This document shows, in pieces, positions 57,583 to 64,000 of a DNA stretch of 64,000 nt. The stretch comes from Candidatus Binataceae bacterium. GTDB lineage: Bacteria > Desulfobacterota > Binatia > Binatales > Binataceae. Within the stretch, counting starts at the first letter, position 1. The number at the start of each line of letters is the position of its first letter. Both the position numbers and the translations under genes were made by a program. Below the pieces are notes generated by a model, which was given only the letters and a program-made list of their open reading frames with translations, was not told the origin of the DNA and did not search any database. Where the stretch lies: NCBI GenBank assembly GCA_035650475.1, contig DASRHP010000012.1, positions 360,059 to 424,058 of the forward strand. Direction: 5' to 3'.

Positions 57583-58581
57583 ATGGCTACTGCTTTGACC
57601 CGCAAGGATTTCATCTCCGACCAGGAGGTGCGCTGGTGCCCAGGATGCGGCGACTATGCGATCCTGGCCCAGGTGCAGAAGGTAATGCCCGAGCTCGGCG
57701 TGCCGCGCGAGAACACGGTGTTCATCTCGGGCATCGGCTGCTCCAGCCGCTTCCCCTATTACATGAACACCTACGGCTTCCATACGATCCACGGGCGCGC
57801 GCCCGCAATCGCGACCGGGCTCAAGGTCACCCGGCCCGAGCTTGACGTATGGGTAGTCACCGGCGACGGCGACGGGCTGTCGATCGGCGGCAACCATCTC
57901 ATCCACGTGCTGCGGCGCAACGTCGATTTGAAGATCCTGCTCTTCAACAACCGCATCTACGGCCTGACCAAGGGGCAGTACTCGCCGACCTCCGAAGTCG
58001 GCAAGGTGACCAAGTCCACGCCCGCCGGCTCGGTGGACTTTCCGTTCAACCCGATCACGGTCGCGCTCGGCGCGCACGCCACTTTCGTTGCGCGCTCGAT
58101 CGACGTCGAGCAGAAACATCTGGGCGAGATGCTCAAGCGCGCGCACGAGCACCGCGGCGCGTCGTTCCTCGAAATCCTCCAGAACTGCAACATCTTCAAC
58201 GACGACGCCTTCAAGGAAGTCAGCGACAAGACGATCAAGGCCGAGCATCAGCTGGTCCTCGAGCACGGCAAGCCGCTTATCTTCGGCAAGAACCGCGACA
58301 AGGGGATCCGGATGAACGGGATGCGGCCCGAGGTGGTCATGCTCGGCAACGGGATCACCGAGAAGGACCTCGTCGTGCACGACGAGAGCAACCTCGCGCT
58401 GGCCTTCATGCTGGGCAATTTCGAGCCTCCGATGCCCACGCCGATCGGCGTGTTCTACAGCGTCGCGCGCCCGACCTACGACGCCGCGATGAACAAGCAG
58501 CTCGAAGAGCAGCGCGCCAAGCTCGGCGCGGGCGATCCGCAGAAGCTGCTGCGCGCGGGCGATACCTGGACGGTCAACTGA
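57583..58581 (+). CDS. korB: 2-oxoacid:ferredoxin oxidoreductase subunit beta
   Basis: A 332-residue thiamine-diphosphate and iron-sulphur subunit. It has VRWCPGCGDYAILAQVQKVM with the first Cys ligands, ISGIGCSSRFPYYMNTYGFH, and the thiamine-binding WVVTGDGDGLSIGGNHLIHV followed by LLFNNRIYGLTKGQYSPT. Ten bases separate it from korA (GAGGAGA ribosome site). It forms the KorAB enzyme with the preceding gene. Confidence 0.95.
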   Translation: MATALTRKDFISDQEVRWCPGCGDYAILAQVQKVMPELGVPRENTVFISGIGCSSRFPYYMNTYGFHTIHGRAPAIATGLKVTRPELDVWVVTGDGDGLSIGGNHLIHVLRRNVDLKILLFNNRIYGLTKGQYSPTSEVGKVTKSTPAGSVDFPFNPITVALGAHATFVARSIDVEQKHLGEMLKRAHEHRGASFLEILQNCNIFNDDAFKEVSDKTIKAEHQLVLEHGKPLIFGKNRDKGIRMNGMRPEVVMLGNGITEKDLVVHDESNLALAFMLGNFEPPMPTPIGVFYSVARPTYDAAMNKQLEEQRAKLGAGDPQKLLRAGDTWTVN

Positions 58582-58603
58582 GCGGGCGCAAATCGCCAAA
58601 TCG

Positions 58604-58642
58604 AAGGCCCGGGCGCCTCACGGCTCCGGGCCTTTTTGTTTT
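58604..58642 (+). terminator. Rho-independent terminator of korAB
   Basis: A GC-rich stem (58606-58612 with 58626-58632, plus A-T pairs at 58604-58605 with 58633-58634) is followed by a T-rich tract (58633-58642, one G). It lies 23 bp after the korB stop. This is a textbook intrinsic terminator on the plus strand and faces the converging amidohydrolase gene. Confidence 0.88.
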
Positions 58643-58709
58643 CGCTGGATTCGCCCGAGGCGGTCCCAGCCGAGAGTCGGGCGAGGCGCCACGCGGCTGT
58701 GCACACGCG

Positions 58710-59879
58710 CTACGCGGCGCAGCCGTACACGCGCATCACGTTGTCGCCCAGCACCTTGGCGCGCGCCCGCTCTCCGAGCCTGCCCGCCATCTTCTCCAGC
58801 TCCTCGATGTAATCGCCGGTATGGTCGGGATGCGGGAAGTCGGAGGCCCAGAAGAACTTATCCTCGCCGCACAACTCGACCATCGCGGGCAGCGAATGCT
58901 CATCGGGGTCGGCCGAGATCCAGCACTGGCGCTGGAAGTAGAAGCTCGGCTTCTCGCGCAGCGGCACGTCGCGGCCGACCAGTGTGGCGTAAACCGCGTC
59001 GAGCCGGTCGAGCCAGTAACTTACCCATCCGCCGCCGACTTCGAGGATCACCAGCTTGAGGCGCGGGAACTTGTCGAAGGTGCCGAACTGGAAGAAGCTC
59101 GTCAGCGCGTGGCGGATCGCGTCGGAGGCGGTGACGTTGAGGAACATCAGCCCGTCGCGGACGTACTTGAAGTCGTAGCGGCCGGGCAGCGCCCATACCG
59201 GCTCGAGCGTGGGATGGAGCCCGAACGGGACGCCGAGCTCCTGCGCTTTGGCGAAGACGACGTCGTGATCGGGATGAGCGTGCGGCTTGCGCGTCATCGT
59301 AAACTGCGCGACCCACGCCCCCTTGCATCCCGCGCGCACTGCGCGCTCGAGTTCCTGGGCCGCGGCCTCGGGGTCGCCGAGCGACAGGTGTGCGATCGGG
59401 ATCAGGCGGCCACCGCTGTCGGCGCAGAAATCGACGATCCATCGGTTGTAGGCGCGCGTATAGGCCTGCGCCAGTTCGATGTCGTCGCATTCGGTCTCCC
59501 AGCAAAGCGCGAGGGTGGGATAGATGAACGCAGCCCTCAGCCCTTCGAGGTCGAGCCGGGTGATCCGGTCGCGCGGGTCGAGTGCGCCGAGCGGCGCGTC
59601 CTGTCCATAGCCGAGCGCCTCGATCTCGCCGTGCTTGTCGCGCGGCGTGCCCATCGAACACATCCGCGCCAGGATCGGCCCGCGCGTCACCTTCGACGGC
59701 CGCCCGCCGATTTCGAGGTACTGGGTGCCGCGCTCGTCGCGCCCGATACGCAGCGCGCGCGGCTTGTACTTTTCTTCGAGGTAGGTTTCCCAGAGGTCGG
59801 GCGCCTCGAGGATGTGTCCGTCGGCGTCGACCGCGCCCGGGTAGCGAAGCTTGCGAATCCGATCGTATTTGGATGGCAT
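58710..59879 (-). CDS. Amidohydrolase family (Amidohydro_2) metal-dependent hydrolase
   Basis: A 389-residue TIM-barrel enzyme of the ACMSD-like amidohydrolase_2 family. Metal-binding and catalytic regions: VDADGHILEAPDLWETYLEE at the start (with the HxE-type variant of the usual HxH), VPFGLHPTLEP and FWASDFPHPDHTGDYIEELE. The ATG at 59879 follows GGAGG. Members decarboxylate or hydrolyse ring or acyl substrates (e.g. aminocarboxymuconate). Long open frames upstream are shadows. The substrate is unknown; neighbours (MaoC, thioesterase, isomerase) suggest a catabolic setting. Confidence 0.9.
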   Translation of the reverse strand: MPSKYDRIRKLRYPGAVDADGHILEAPDLWETYLEEKYKPRALRIGRDERGTQYLEIGGRPSKVTRGPILARMCSMGTPRDKHGEIEALGYGQDAPLGALDPRDRITRLDLEGLRAAFIYPTLALCWETECDDIELAQAYTRAYNRWIVDFCADSGGRLIPIAHLSLGDPEAAAQELERAVRAGCKGAWVAQFTMTRKPHAHPDHDVVFAKAQELGVPFGLHPTLEPVWALPGRYDFKYVRDGLMFLNVTASDAIRHALTSFFQFGTFDKFPRLKLVILEVGGGWVSYWLDRLDAVYATLVGRDVPLREKPSFYFQRQCWISADPDEHSLPAMVELCGEDKFFWASDFPHPDHTGDYIEELEKMAGRLGERARAKVLGDNVMRVYGCAA

Positions 59880-59938
59880 CGTGCGTATACCTCCGCTCAC
59901 CCCTGCAATAGCAATCCCACCGCCGCTTGCACAAACGG

Positions 59939-59962
59939 CGCGCGCGCCGATTGGCGCGCGCG
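59939..59962. repeat. 10-bp GC stem-loop between MaoC and amidohydrolase genes
   Basis: CGCGCGCGCC (59939-59948) and GGCGCGCGCG (59953-59962) form a perfect stem with a GATT loop. It lies in the 173-bp gap on the reverse-strand block. No T-run follows on either strand. It could attenuate transcription from the MaoC unit into the amidohydrolase gene. Confidence 0.45.
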
Positions 59963-60052
59963 GGCTGCGTCGCCAAGATGAGTCGAGGGAGCTCGCCCGG
60001 ATCGCGAGCGGCCAGCCTTTGTTTCCCCCCGTACGAAAGGGGGACGTCGCCT

Positions 60053-60940
60053 CTACAGCTCCAGCGCGCTGGCAATGCCGACCACGGTCTTGGTGCCGTC
60101 GGACTTTTCGCACCACGCCTCGACCTCGGCGCGCGTGCGCTTGCCTTCCGGACGGCCTTCGAGAATCCGGCCGCGGGCAGCGGTCGTCTCGTTGGCCCAC
60201 AGTACGTTGACGAGCCGCAGATCGCAGCGTCCGCCGCACAAGAAGCCCATCCCGAAGCGCTGGGTCATCATCGCCCCGACCAGGCACACGGACAGCATCC
60301 CCTGCACGACGATCTCCGGAAAGCCGAGCTTGCGCGCCGCCTCGCGGTCGGTGTGGTAGTTGAGCGCCGGCCCCGAGAACGCCATGCACATCGCCTCGCT
60401 CACGTGGATCATCGGCGACTCGATCGGCTCGCCGCCACGCTCACCGACTCTGAAGCTGCGCGCGGGATCGCGCTCGCGCGACTTGTCAACCGCCAGCGCG
60501 CTGTGGGCCGCGCGCTCGGGCAGCAGGAAGCTCTGATGGGTGCGGCTGCGGGTGACGAGCCGGCCCGCGGCGTTAAAGATCATCGTTTCGTTGACCACGT
60601 ACTCGCGGTCGCGCTTTACGTAGCGATCGACGATTACCGAGCGCGTATGCAGCCGCTCGCCGACCATCACCGGCGCCAGTAGGTCGCACTCCTGGCGCGC
60701 GTGCAGGTTGCCGTAGATGTTGGGCAGGTACCAGTCGTGAGTGCGGAAAACAGCCGAATGCAGGATCAGCGCCGGCGCGACCGGTCCGCCGAGCGGCGAG
60801 CGCCCGCGGTACCACGGATTGTCGTCGCCGGTGCCCGCGATATAGCGCTCGACCAGGTCGGGCGTGATCTCATATTCGGCGCCGCCGAAGTCGCGGCCAA
60901 CGTAAATCTCATCGCTTTCGAATACGCTCGGCGTCTCCAT
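60053..60940 (-). CDS. MaoC-like hot-dog dehydratase
   Basis: A 295-residue tandem hot-dog protein. The first half carries a MaoC-like N-terminal domain (YIAGTGDDNPWYRGRSPLGG), the second the hydratase-type signature MIHVSEAMCMAFSGPALNYH then FPEIVVQGMLSVCLVGAMMT. MaoC proteins hydrate enoyl-CoA thioesters. The ATG at 60940 (METPSVFES) with GGAG upstream is preferred to far upstream starts. It is downstream of the FlK-like thioesterase by 28 bp and is probably co-transcribed with it. Confidence 0.85.
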   Translation of the reverse strand: METPSVFESDEIYVGRDFGGAEYEITPDLVERYIAGTGDDNPWYRGRSPLGGPVAPALILHSAVFRTHDWYLPNIYGNLHARQECDLLAPVMVGERLHTRSVIVDRYVKRDREYVVNETMIFNAAGRLVTRSRTHQSFLLPERAAHSALAVDKSRERDPARSFRVGERGGEPIESPMIHVSEAMCMAFSGPALNYHTDREAARKLGFPEIVVQGMLSVCLVGAMMTQRFGMGFLCGGRCDLRLVNVLWANETTAARGRILEGRPEGKRTRAEVEAWCEKSDGTKTVVGIASALEL

Positions 60941-60968
60941 CACGATGCACTCCGGATCTGACTGCGGC

Positions 60969-61367
60969 TCAAGCCTGTTTGATCTTCCTCTTAAGCCGCT
61001 CATCGAACTTGGCCCGTTCGACCACCGCGCGGCTGTGGGTGCCGGTGCCGATTTCGTCCATCTCGTCCACCGCGCGGACGTTGAACTCGACGCGCCGCCC
61101 GTCGCATCTGGTGACCTCGGCGTACGCGGTGACCTTGTGCCCGTCGGGAGTGGCGGCAAGGTGCTGGACGTTGACCACGATGCCGACCGACATTTCACCC
61201 GGCTCCATGTACGGGCGCATCGCGTCCATCGCGGCCAGCTCCATCATCAGGCTCATCATGCAGGTCGCGAGCACTGGCGGCAGCGACGGTTCCATCGTGC
61301 CCGCCAGGTCCTTGCGGCTTACGGTCATCGTGTAACTGCCCTTGGTTCCCACCGGAATCGCTCGCAT
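60969..61367 (-). CDS. FlK-like hot-dog thioesterase
   Basis: A 132-residue single hot-dog domain. It resembles the fluoroacetyl-CoA thioesterase (FlK) family by eye: start VGTKGSYTMTVSRKDLAGTM, PPVLATCMMSLMMELAAMDA, VGIVVNVQHLAATPDGHKVT with the catalytic His, and DEMDEIGTGTHSRAVVERAK. The FlK triad includes Thr, Glu and His; the Glu of MMELAA and His of VQHLA are in place. The real substrate is unknown and fluoroacetate is improbable here. GGGAG precedes ATG 61367. Confidence 0.83.
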   Translation of the reverse strand: MRAIPVGTKGSYTMTVSRKDLAGTMEPSLPPVLATCMMSLMMELAAMDAMRPYMEPGEMSVGIVVNVQHLAATPDGHKVTAYAEVTRCDGRRVEFNVRAVDEMDEIGTGTHSRAVVERAKFDERLKRKIKQA

Positions 61368-61383
61368 TGCGGACTCCCGTATG

Positions 61384-62007
61384 TTAGGCGGCGCGCGTGC
61401 GCCGAAGCTTCATCGCGTCGAGCTTTTTTATCACCCATTCCACGCGATCGTTGCCCCAGAACAGCTCGCTTGCGACGACGAAGGTCGGCACGCCGAAGAC
61501 GCCGTCGCGCTCGGCTTCGTCCGCCGCGGCCTTGAGCTCGGCGGGACCCTCGCCAGCGACGTAACCGCGAAGCCCCGCGGGGTCGAGCCCCGCCTCGGCG
61601 GCGACCGCGCACAGCGCGTCGAGGTTTTCGATGTCGAGCTCGCGCTTGAAGAAGCGCTCGAACACGCGCTCGGCATATGGGCGGAAGCGCCCGTGACGGT
61701 CGGCGTAGAGGCCGCTTTGGAGCGCGAGCCGGGAGTCGAAGATCTTCTGCGGGCCGCGGATGATCATTCCGCGCTCGTTGGCGAAGCGGCGGACGTCGGC
61801 GTAGAGATAACGCACCTTGTTCCAGTCGCGCTGCTTGCGCCGGTCAAGTTCGCCGCCGTAGGCGTCCTGCACCGCGAGCTCGTGCGGGATGAAACGCAGG
61901 CGCACGCGATGGGTCTGTTCGAGCCCGTACGTGGGCTCCATCGCGAGGTACGTGAACGGGCTTTTGAAATCGTAATAGAGCTTGATTGTTTCGAGCACTT
62001 CGGCCAT
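61384..62007 (-). CDS. DsbA-fold 2-hydroxychromene-2-carboxylate isomerase-like protein
   Basis: A 207-residue thioredoxin-fold protein of the HCCA isomerase/DsbA group. The start MAEVLETIKLYYDFKSPFTY has the typical YYDFxSP segment with the Ser used in place of Cys; no CxxC is present, so it is not a disulphide oxidase. The C-terminal FGVPTFVVASELFWGNDRVE is diagnostic. Such enzymes use glutathione in naphthalene and related aromatic degradation. The ATG at 62007 is chosen; open reading upstream is not coding. First gene of the isomerase-thioesterase-MaoC run. Confidence 0.87.
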   Translation of the reverse strand: MAEVLETIKLYYDFKSPFTYLAMEPTYGLEQTHRVRLRFIPHELAVQDAYGGELDRRKQRDWNKVRYLYADVRRFANERGMIIRGPQKIFDSRLALQSGLYADRHGRFRPYAERVFERFFKRELDIENLDALCAVAAEAGLDPAGLRGYVAGEGPAELKAAADEAERDGVFGVPTFVVASELFWGNDRVEWVIKKLDAMKLRRTRAA

Positions 62008-62066
62008 GGGAGTCACCGCCCTAAGTGGATAGCCTAAAAGCGCGCAGCGCAAAAGCGCACGGCGGC

Positions 62067-63002
62067 TCACCACCAAAAGGCGACTACCAAGCCGGCAGGC
62101 ATTGGGTCGCGGCGCGCACGCCGCGCGCCTGCGGCCGTCACGGGAAACACACCCTTGGCGGCGGGTACAGCCGGCTGCGGCATCGGGAAGATTCGAAAGC
62201 GCCACGGATGCTCCTCGTGCCGGCGATGGAGATGGAGAAACAGCTCGGTTGTGCCGACGCCGAGCAGCGCCGCGCCGACGACGTCGGAGAACCAGTGTGC
62301 GTCGTGGCCCATCCGGCCGAAGCCGTCTAGCAGCGCGAGTGAGTAGGCGGGTAGGGCAACGTACCAGCGATTGTCGTAGTACTCGCTGACTCCGCACGCC
62401 AGCGCAAACAGCGGGGCAACGTCGCCCGAGACGAACGTCTGTCCTCCATGGAAGAAGGCGTCGTGGTCGTGATGGTCCTGCGAGGGGCGCAGACGGCCGA
62501 AGGCGGCCTTGATTCCGATGTCGAGCAGGACAGCGATGCCCGCGCCTTCGCCCGCGGTCAGCGCGTACTGGCGCGCCCGCGCTTCGCCGGCGTAAAGCCC
62601 GTAGCCGTAGAGCAGGGCGGTTGCCGCGCCGACCGAGCCGTAGCTGATATTTTCCAGCGTGCTGGCGGTGCTCGACGACATGTTGTGCAGATGGCGGCGC
62701 ATCGTCTGGTCCAGCGCAAACGAGCCCCCGAAGGCTGCGCCAGCGCCGCCGAGCACCAGGTAGAAGCGCGGATTGGCAAGCAGCGCAGCGGCGGCGTCGA
62801 GATCGAGCGGCGCGGTCACAATGTCTTCGCCATCGGCCTCAAGGTTGTTGGCGACGTATTTGAAGTCCGAGACGAGCGAGTCGCCGACGCCTTGCCAGCC
62901 TGAGTTGGCGGCCCAGGGGGGCTGGGACGATCCGACGATCATGGTCAGCACAAGCGCCGCGAGGGCGGCGCGCACGGAGGCCGGCGATACCCGCGACTTC
63001 AT
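62067..63002 (-). CDS. PAP2-family phosphatase-like secreted/membrane protein with altered PSGH motif
   Basis: A 311-residue member of the PAP2 superfamily. A signal-like hydrophobic start (ALAALVLTMIVG) is followed by membrane segments. The motif KxxxxxxRP is intact (K165 to P173, KAAFGRLRP) and so is RxxxxxHxxxD (R230, H236, D240, RMGHDAHWFSD). In between, where PSGH is expected, the protein reads VSGD (191-194): the His that normally helps catalysis is Asp. It may have altered or lost activity. The substrate (lipid phosphate) is unknown. Confidence 0.82.
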   Translation of the reverse strand: MKSRVSPASVRAALAALVLTMIVGSSQPPWAANSGWQGVGDSLVSDFKYVANNLEADGEDIVTAPLDLDAAAALLANPRFYLVLGGAGAAFGGSFALDQTMRRHLHNMSSSTASTLENISYGSVGAATALLYGYGLYAGEARARQYALTAGEGAGIAVLLDIGIKAAFGRLRPSQDHHDHDAFFHGGQTFVSGDVAPLFALACGVSEYYDNRWYVALPAYSLALLDGFGRMGHDAHWFSDVVGAALLGVGTTELFLHLHRRHEEHPWRFRIFPMPQPAVPAAKGVFPVTAAGARRARRDPMPAGLVVAFWW

Positions 63003-63175
63003 CGGGGACCCTCCTCGCGCGCAAGAGAAGTGGCAGCGCGGAGCGCGCTTTAGCAGCGACGACTCGATAAGAGCGCAAAATGGCGGGATTTGCGAGCACT
63101 CCTCGGCAGCTTGCGGCGCCTGAACGCGCGGTTCTATTGTCAGGCAGCTTTCGTGTTTCCAGGAGAAAAGCCTCG

Positions 63176-63409
63176 ATGGCGAAACTCAAAACCAGCGTGA
63201 ACAAGTCGCGATGTATCGCGAGCGGCGACTGCGTCGAGACCGCGCCCGGCGTCTTCCGCCTCGATGAAGAGGGCAAATCCGAGGTTTACAACCAGACCGG
63301 CGCGTCCGACGGTGTGATCGTGGCGGCGGCCCGTGGGTGCCCGGCCAAGGCGATAACCGTGGTCGACGAAGAAACGGGGACGCAGCTATTCCCGCCGCCA
63401 AAAAAGTAG
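63176..63409 (+). CDS. Ferredoxin, 3Fe-4S type
   Basis: A 77-residue soluble iron-sulphur protein. Three Cys are visible in the pattern C-x5-C and a distant C-P: CIASGDC (about residues 13-19), then RGCPAKAITV. The middle Cys of a normal CxxCxxC is missing, so a 3Fe-4S cluster is predicted, as in ferredoxins that serve cytochromes P450. AGGAGAAAAG stands 7 nt before ATG 63176. It may be an electron carrier for an enzyme elsewhere; no P450 gene is in the window. Confidence 0.88.
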   Translation: MAKLKTSVNKSRCIASGDCVETAPGVFRLDEEGKSEVYNQTGASDGVIVAAARGCPAKAITVVDEETGTQLFPPPKK

Positions 63410-63915
63410 GTGCGCGCCGCCGCCGCGCTCCCGGCGAGCTTTACGTCGCGCAGACCGAGGACCTCGAATCAGTGGCCGCCTTGGTCTCCGCCGTCGGCGA
63501 GCGTGGCGAGATTATCGCCAACGGCTGCGATGGGCCCGGGATGTGTTGGTTAGGCGCGTGGCTGGACGCGCGGATGGTGGGCGTGGCCGGAATAGAAACG
63601 ATGGTCGATGCGGCGGTGCTTCATTCGCTCGCGGTGGTCGAGACGATGCGCGGGCGGGCAATAGGCGCGGCGCTGGTCGGCGCCGCGCGCAAGGCCGCTC
63701 ATACGCGGGGCGCGCGCCGCCTCTACGCCGTCGCTGGCCACAACGCCGTCAGTTACCTGCTGCGGTTCGGCTTCGAGCGAACGGCGTCGAGTGACATGCT
63801 CGACGAGCTCGCCGGCACCGCCGTCGCCGCCTATTTCGACGCTTGTCCCCAGGCGCTCGCCCGTCTCGCGGTGTTGCGCCTCGATATCTCGCGCGACGGC
63901 GTGATCGAGCGCTGA
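63337..63915 (+). CDS. GNAT family N-acetyltransferase
   Basis: A GNAT protein of up to 192 residues. The acetyl-CoA motif A is VLHSLAVVETMRGRAIGAAL, followed by YAVAGHNAVSYLLRFGFERT. The first confidently GNAT-like residues are APGELYVAQTEDLESVAALV. The start is unclear: the GTG at 63337 overlaps the ferredoxin gene by 73 bp, and no ATG or ribosome site fits between the genes. Acetyl acceptor unknown. Confidence 0.72.
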   Translation: MPGQGDNRGRRRNGDAAIPAAKKVGARRRRAPGELYVAQTEDLESVAALVSAVGERGEIIANGCDGPGMCWLGAWLDARMVGVAGIETMVDAAVLHSLAVVETMRGRAIGAALVGAARKAAHTRGARRLYAVAGHNAVSYLLRFGFERTASSDMLDELAGTAVAAYFDACPQALARLAVLRLDISRDGVIER

Positions 63916-63928
63916 ATGCGCCCGCCCG

Positions 63929-64000
63929 TCAATCAGCAAACAGCCGCTCGTAGGAACGCTCGGAGCGGAACTCGACCGCGGCCGGGTCGTTCGGCTGCTC
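63929..64000 (-). CDS. C-terminal end of an unidentified gene (partial)
   Basis: A reverse-strand frame is open from the window edge to a stop at 63929-63931, giving 23 residues (EQPNDPAAVEFRSERSYERL then FAD). The frame is converging with the GNAT gene, 13 bp away. Too little is visible to name a product. Confidence 0.45.
   Translation of the reverse strand, partial: EQPNDPAAVEFRSERSYERLFAD

Noticed and set aside
57849..59981. 710-residue plus-strand open frame
   Set aside because: It runs through korB in another frame, the korAB terminator and the antisense of the amidohydrolase; no family content.

Overview
The window is about 64 kb of GC-rich, tightly packed bacterial chromosome. I see no rRNA, tRNA, CRISPR array, insertion sequence or prophage. 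It is Gram-negative in character: periplasmic SurA, a lipobox protein, several signal peptides, and periplasmic DUF1329 proteins. Three DUF1329 paralogues, a two-subunit 2-oxoacid:ferredoxin oxidoreductase, an NuoEFG-less complex I operon, class III CoA-transferase and Amidohydro_2 genes together resemble the uncultured Candidatus Binatota and relatives of the former Deltaproteobacteria. That placement is inference from gene content only.

Layout. 1-1854: inner-membrane tadB (cut by the window edge) and tadC of a Flp/type II secretion-like system. 1915-4228: a TPR protein, a peroxiredoxin whose catalytic Cys codon is an in-frame TGA (probable selenocysteine), and an AAA+ enhancer-binding-type regulator with a degenerate GAFTGA loop. 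4245-6864: tandem DUF1329 genes. 6973-9243: a DUF169 gene divergent from a CaiB-like CoA-transferase. 9285-18175: a reverse-strand block lipoprotein/uvrA/pdxA/surA/mfd. 18272-22023: a PDZ protein and a 935-residue secreted protein. 22342-30223: metabolic genes (D-2-hydroxyacid dehydrogenase, tam, isoaspartyl peptidase, ArnT-like glycosyltransferase, GST, two zinc ribbons, FAH-family hydrolase, nitroreductase). 30339-41222: nuoABCDHIJKLMN. 41401-42708: third DUF1329. 43108-48980: SDR, a 59-residue membrane protein, rsmI, aroQ-accB-accC and a DUF1573 protein. 49083-55528: YiiX-like protein, a small conserved protein, nitroreductase, rhodanese, PduO-type adenosyltransferase, metallo-beta-lactamase-fold hydrolase, ligA and acylphosphatase. 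55672-58581: korAB with its own promoter and terminator. 58710-62007: reverse-strand amidohydrolase, MaoC, FlK-like thioesterase and HCCA-isomerase-like genes. 62067-64000: PAP2 protein, a 3Fe-4S-type ferredoxin, a GNAT protein and the tail of an unidentified reverse-strand gene.

How the parts fit. KorAB makes reduced ferredoxin from 2-oxoacids, and the 11-subunit complex I lacks the NADH-oxidising module in its operon, so ferredoxin or another donor is a plausible electron source for it. accBC supplies malonyl-CoA, and the CoA-transferase, hot-dog-fold and isomerase genes point to CoA-thioester and aromatic or lipid catabolism. The observation most worth checking is the selenocysteine peroxiredoxin at 2440-2886. 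Conventional gene calling breaks it in two, yet it has an intact reading frame, the exact P-x3-T-x2-(C/U) active-site context and a SECIS-like hairpin just after the TGA.
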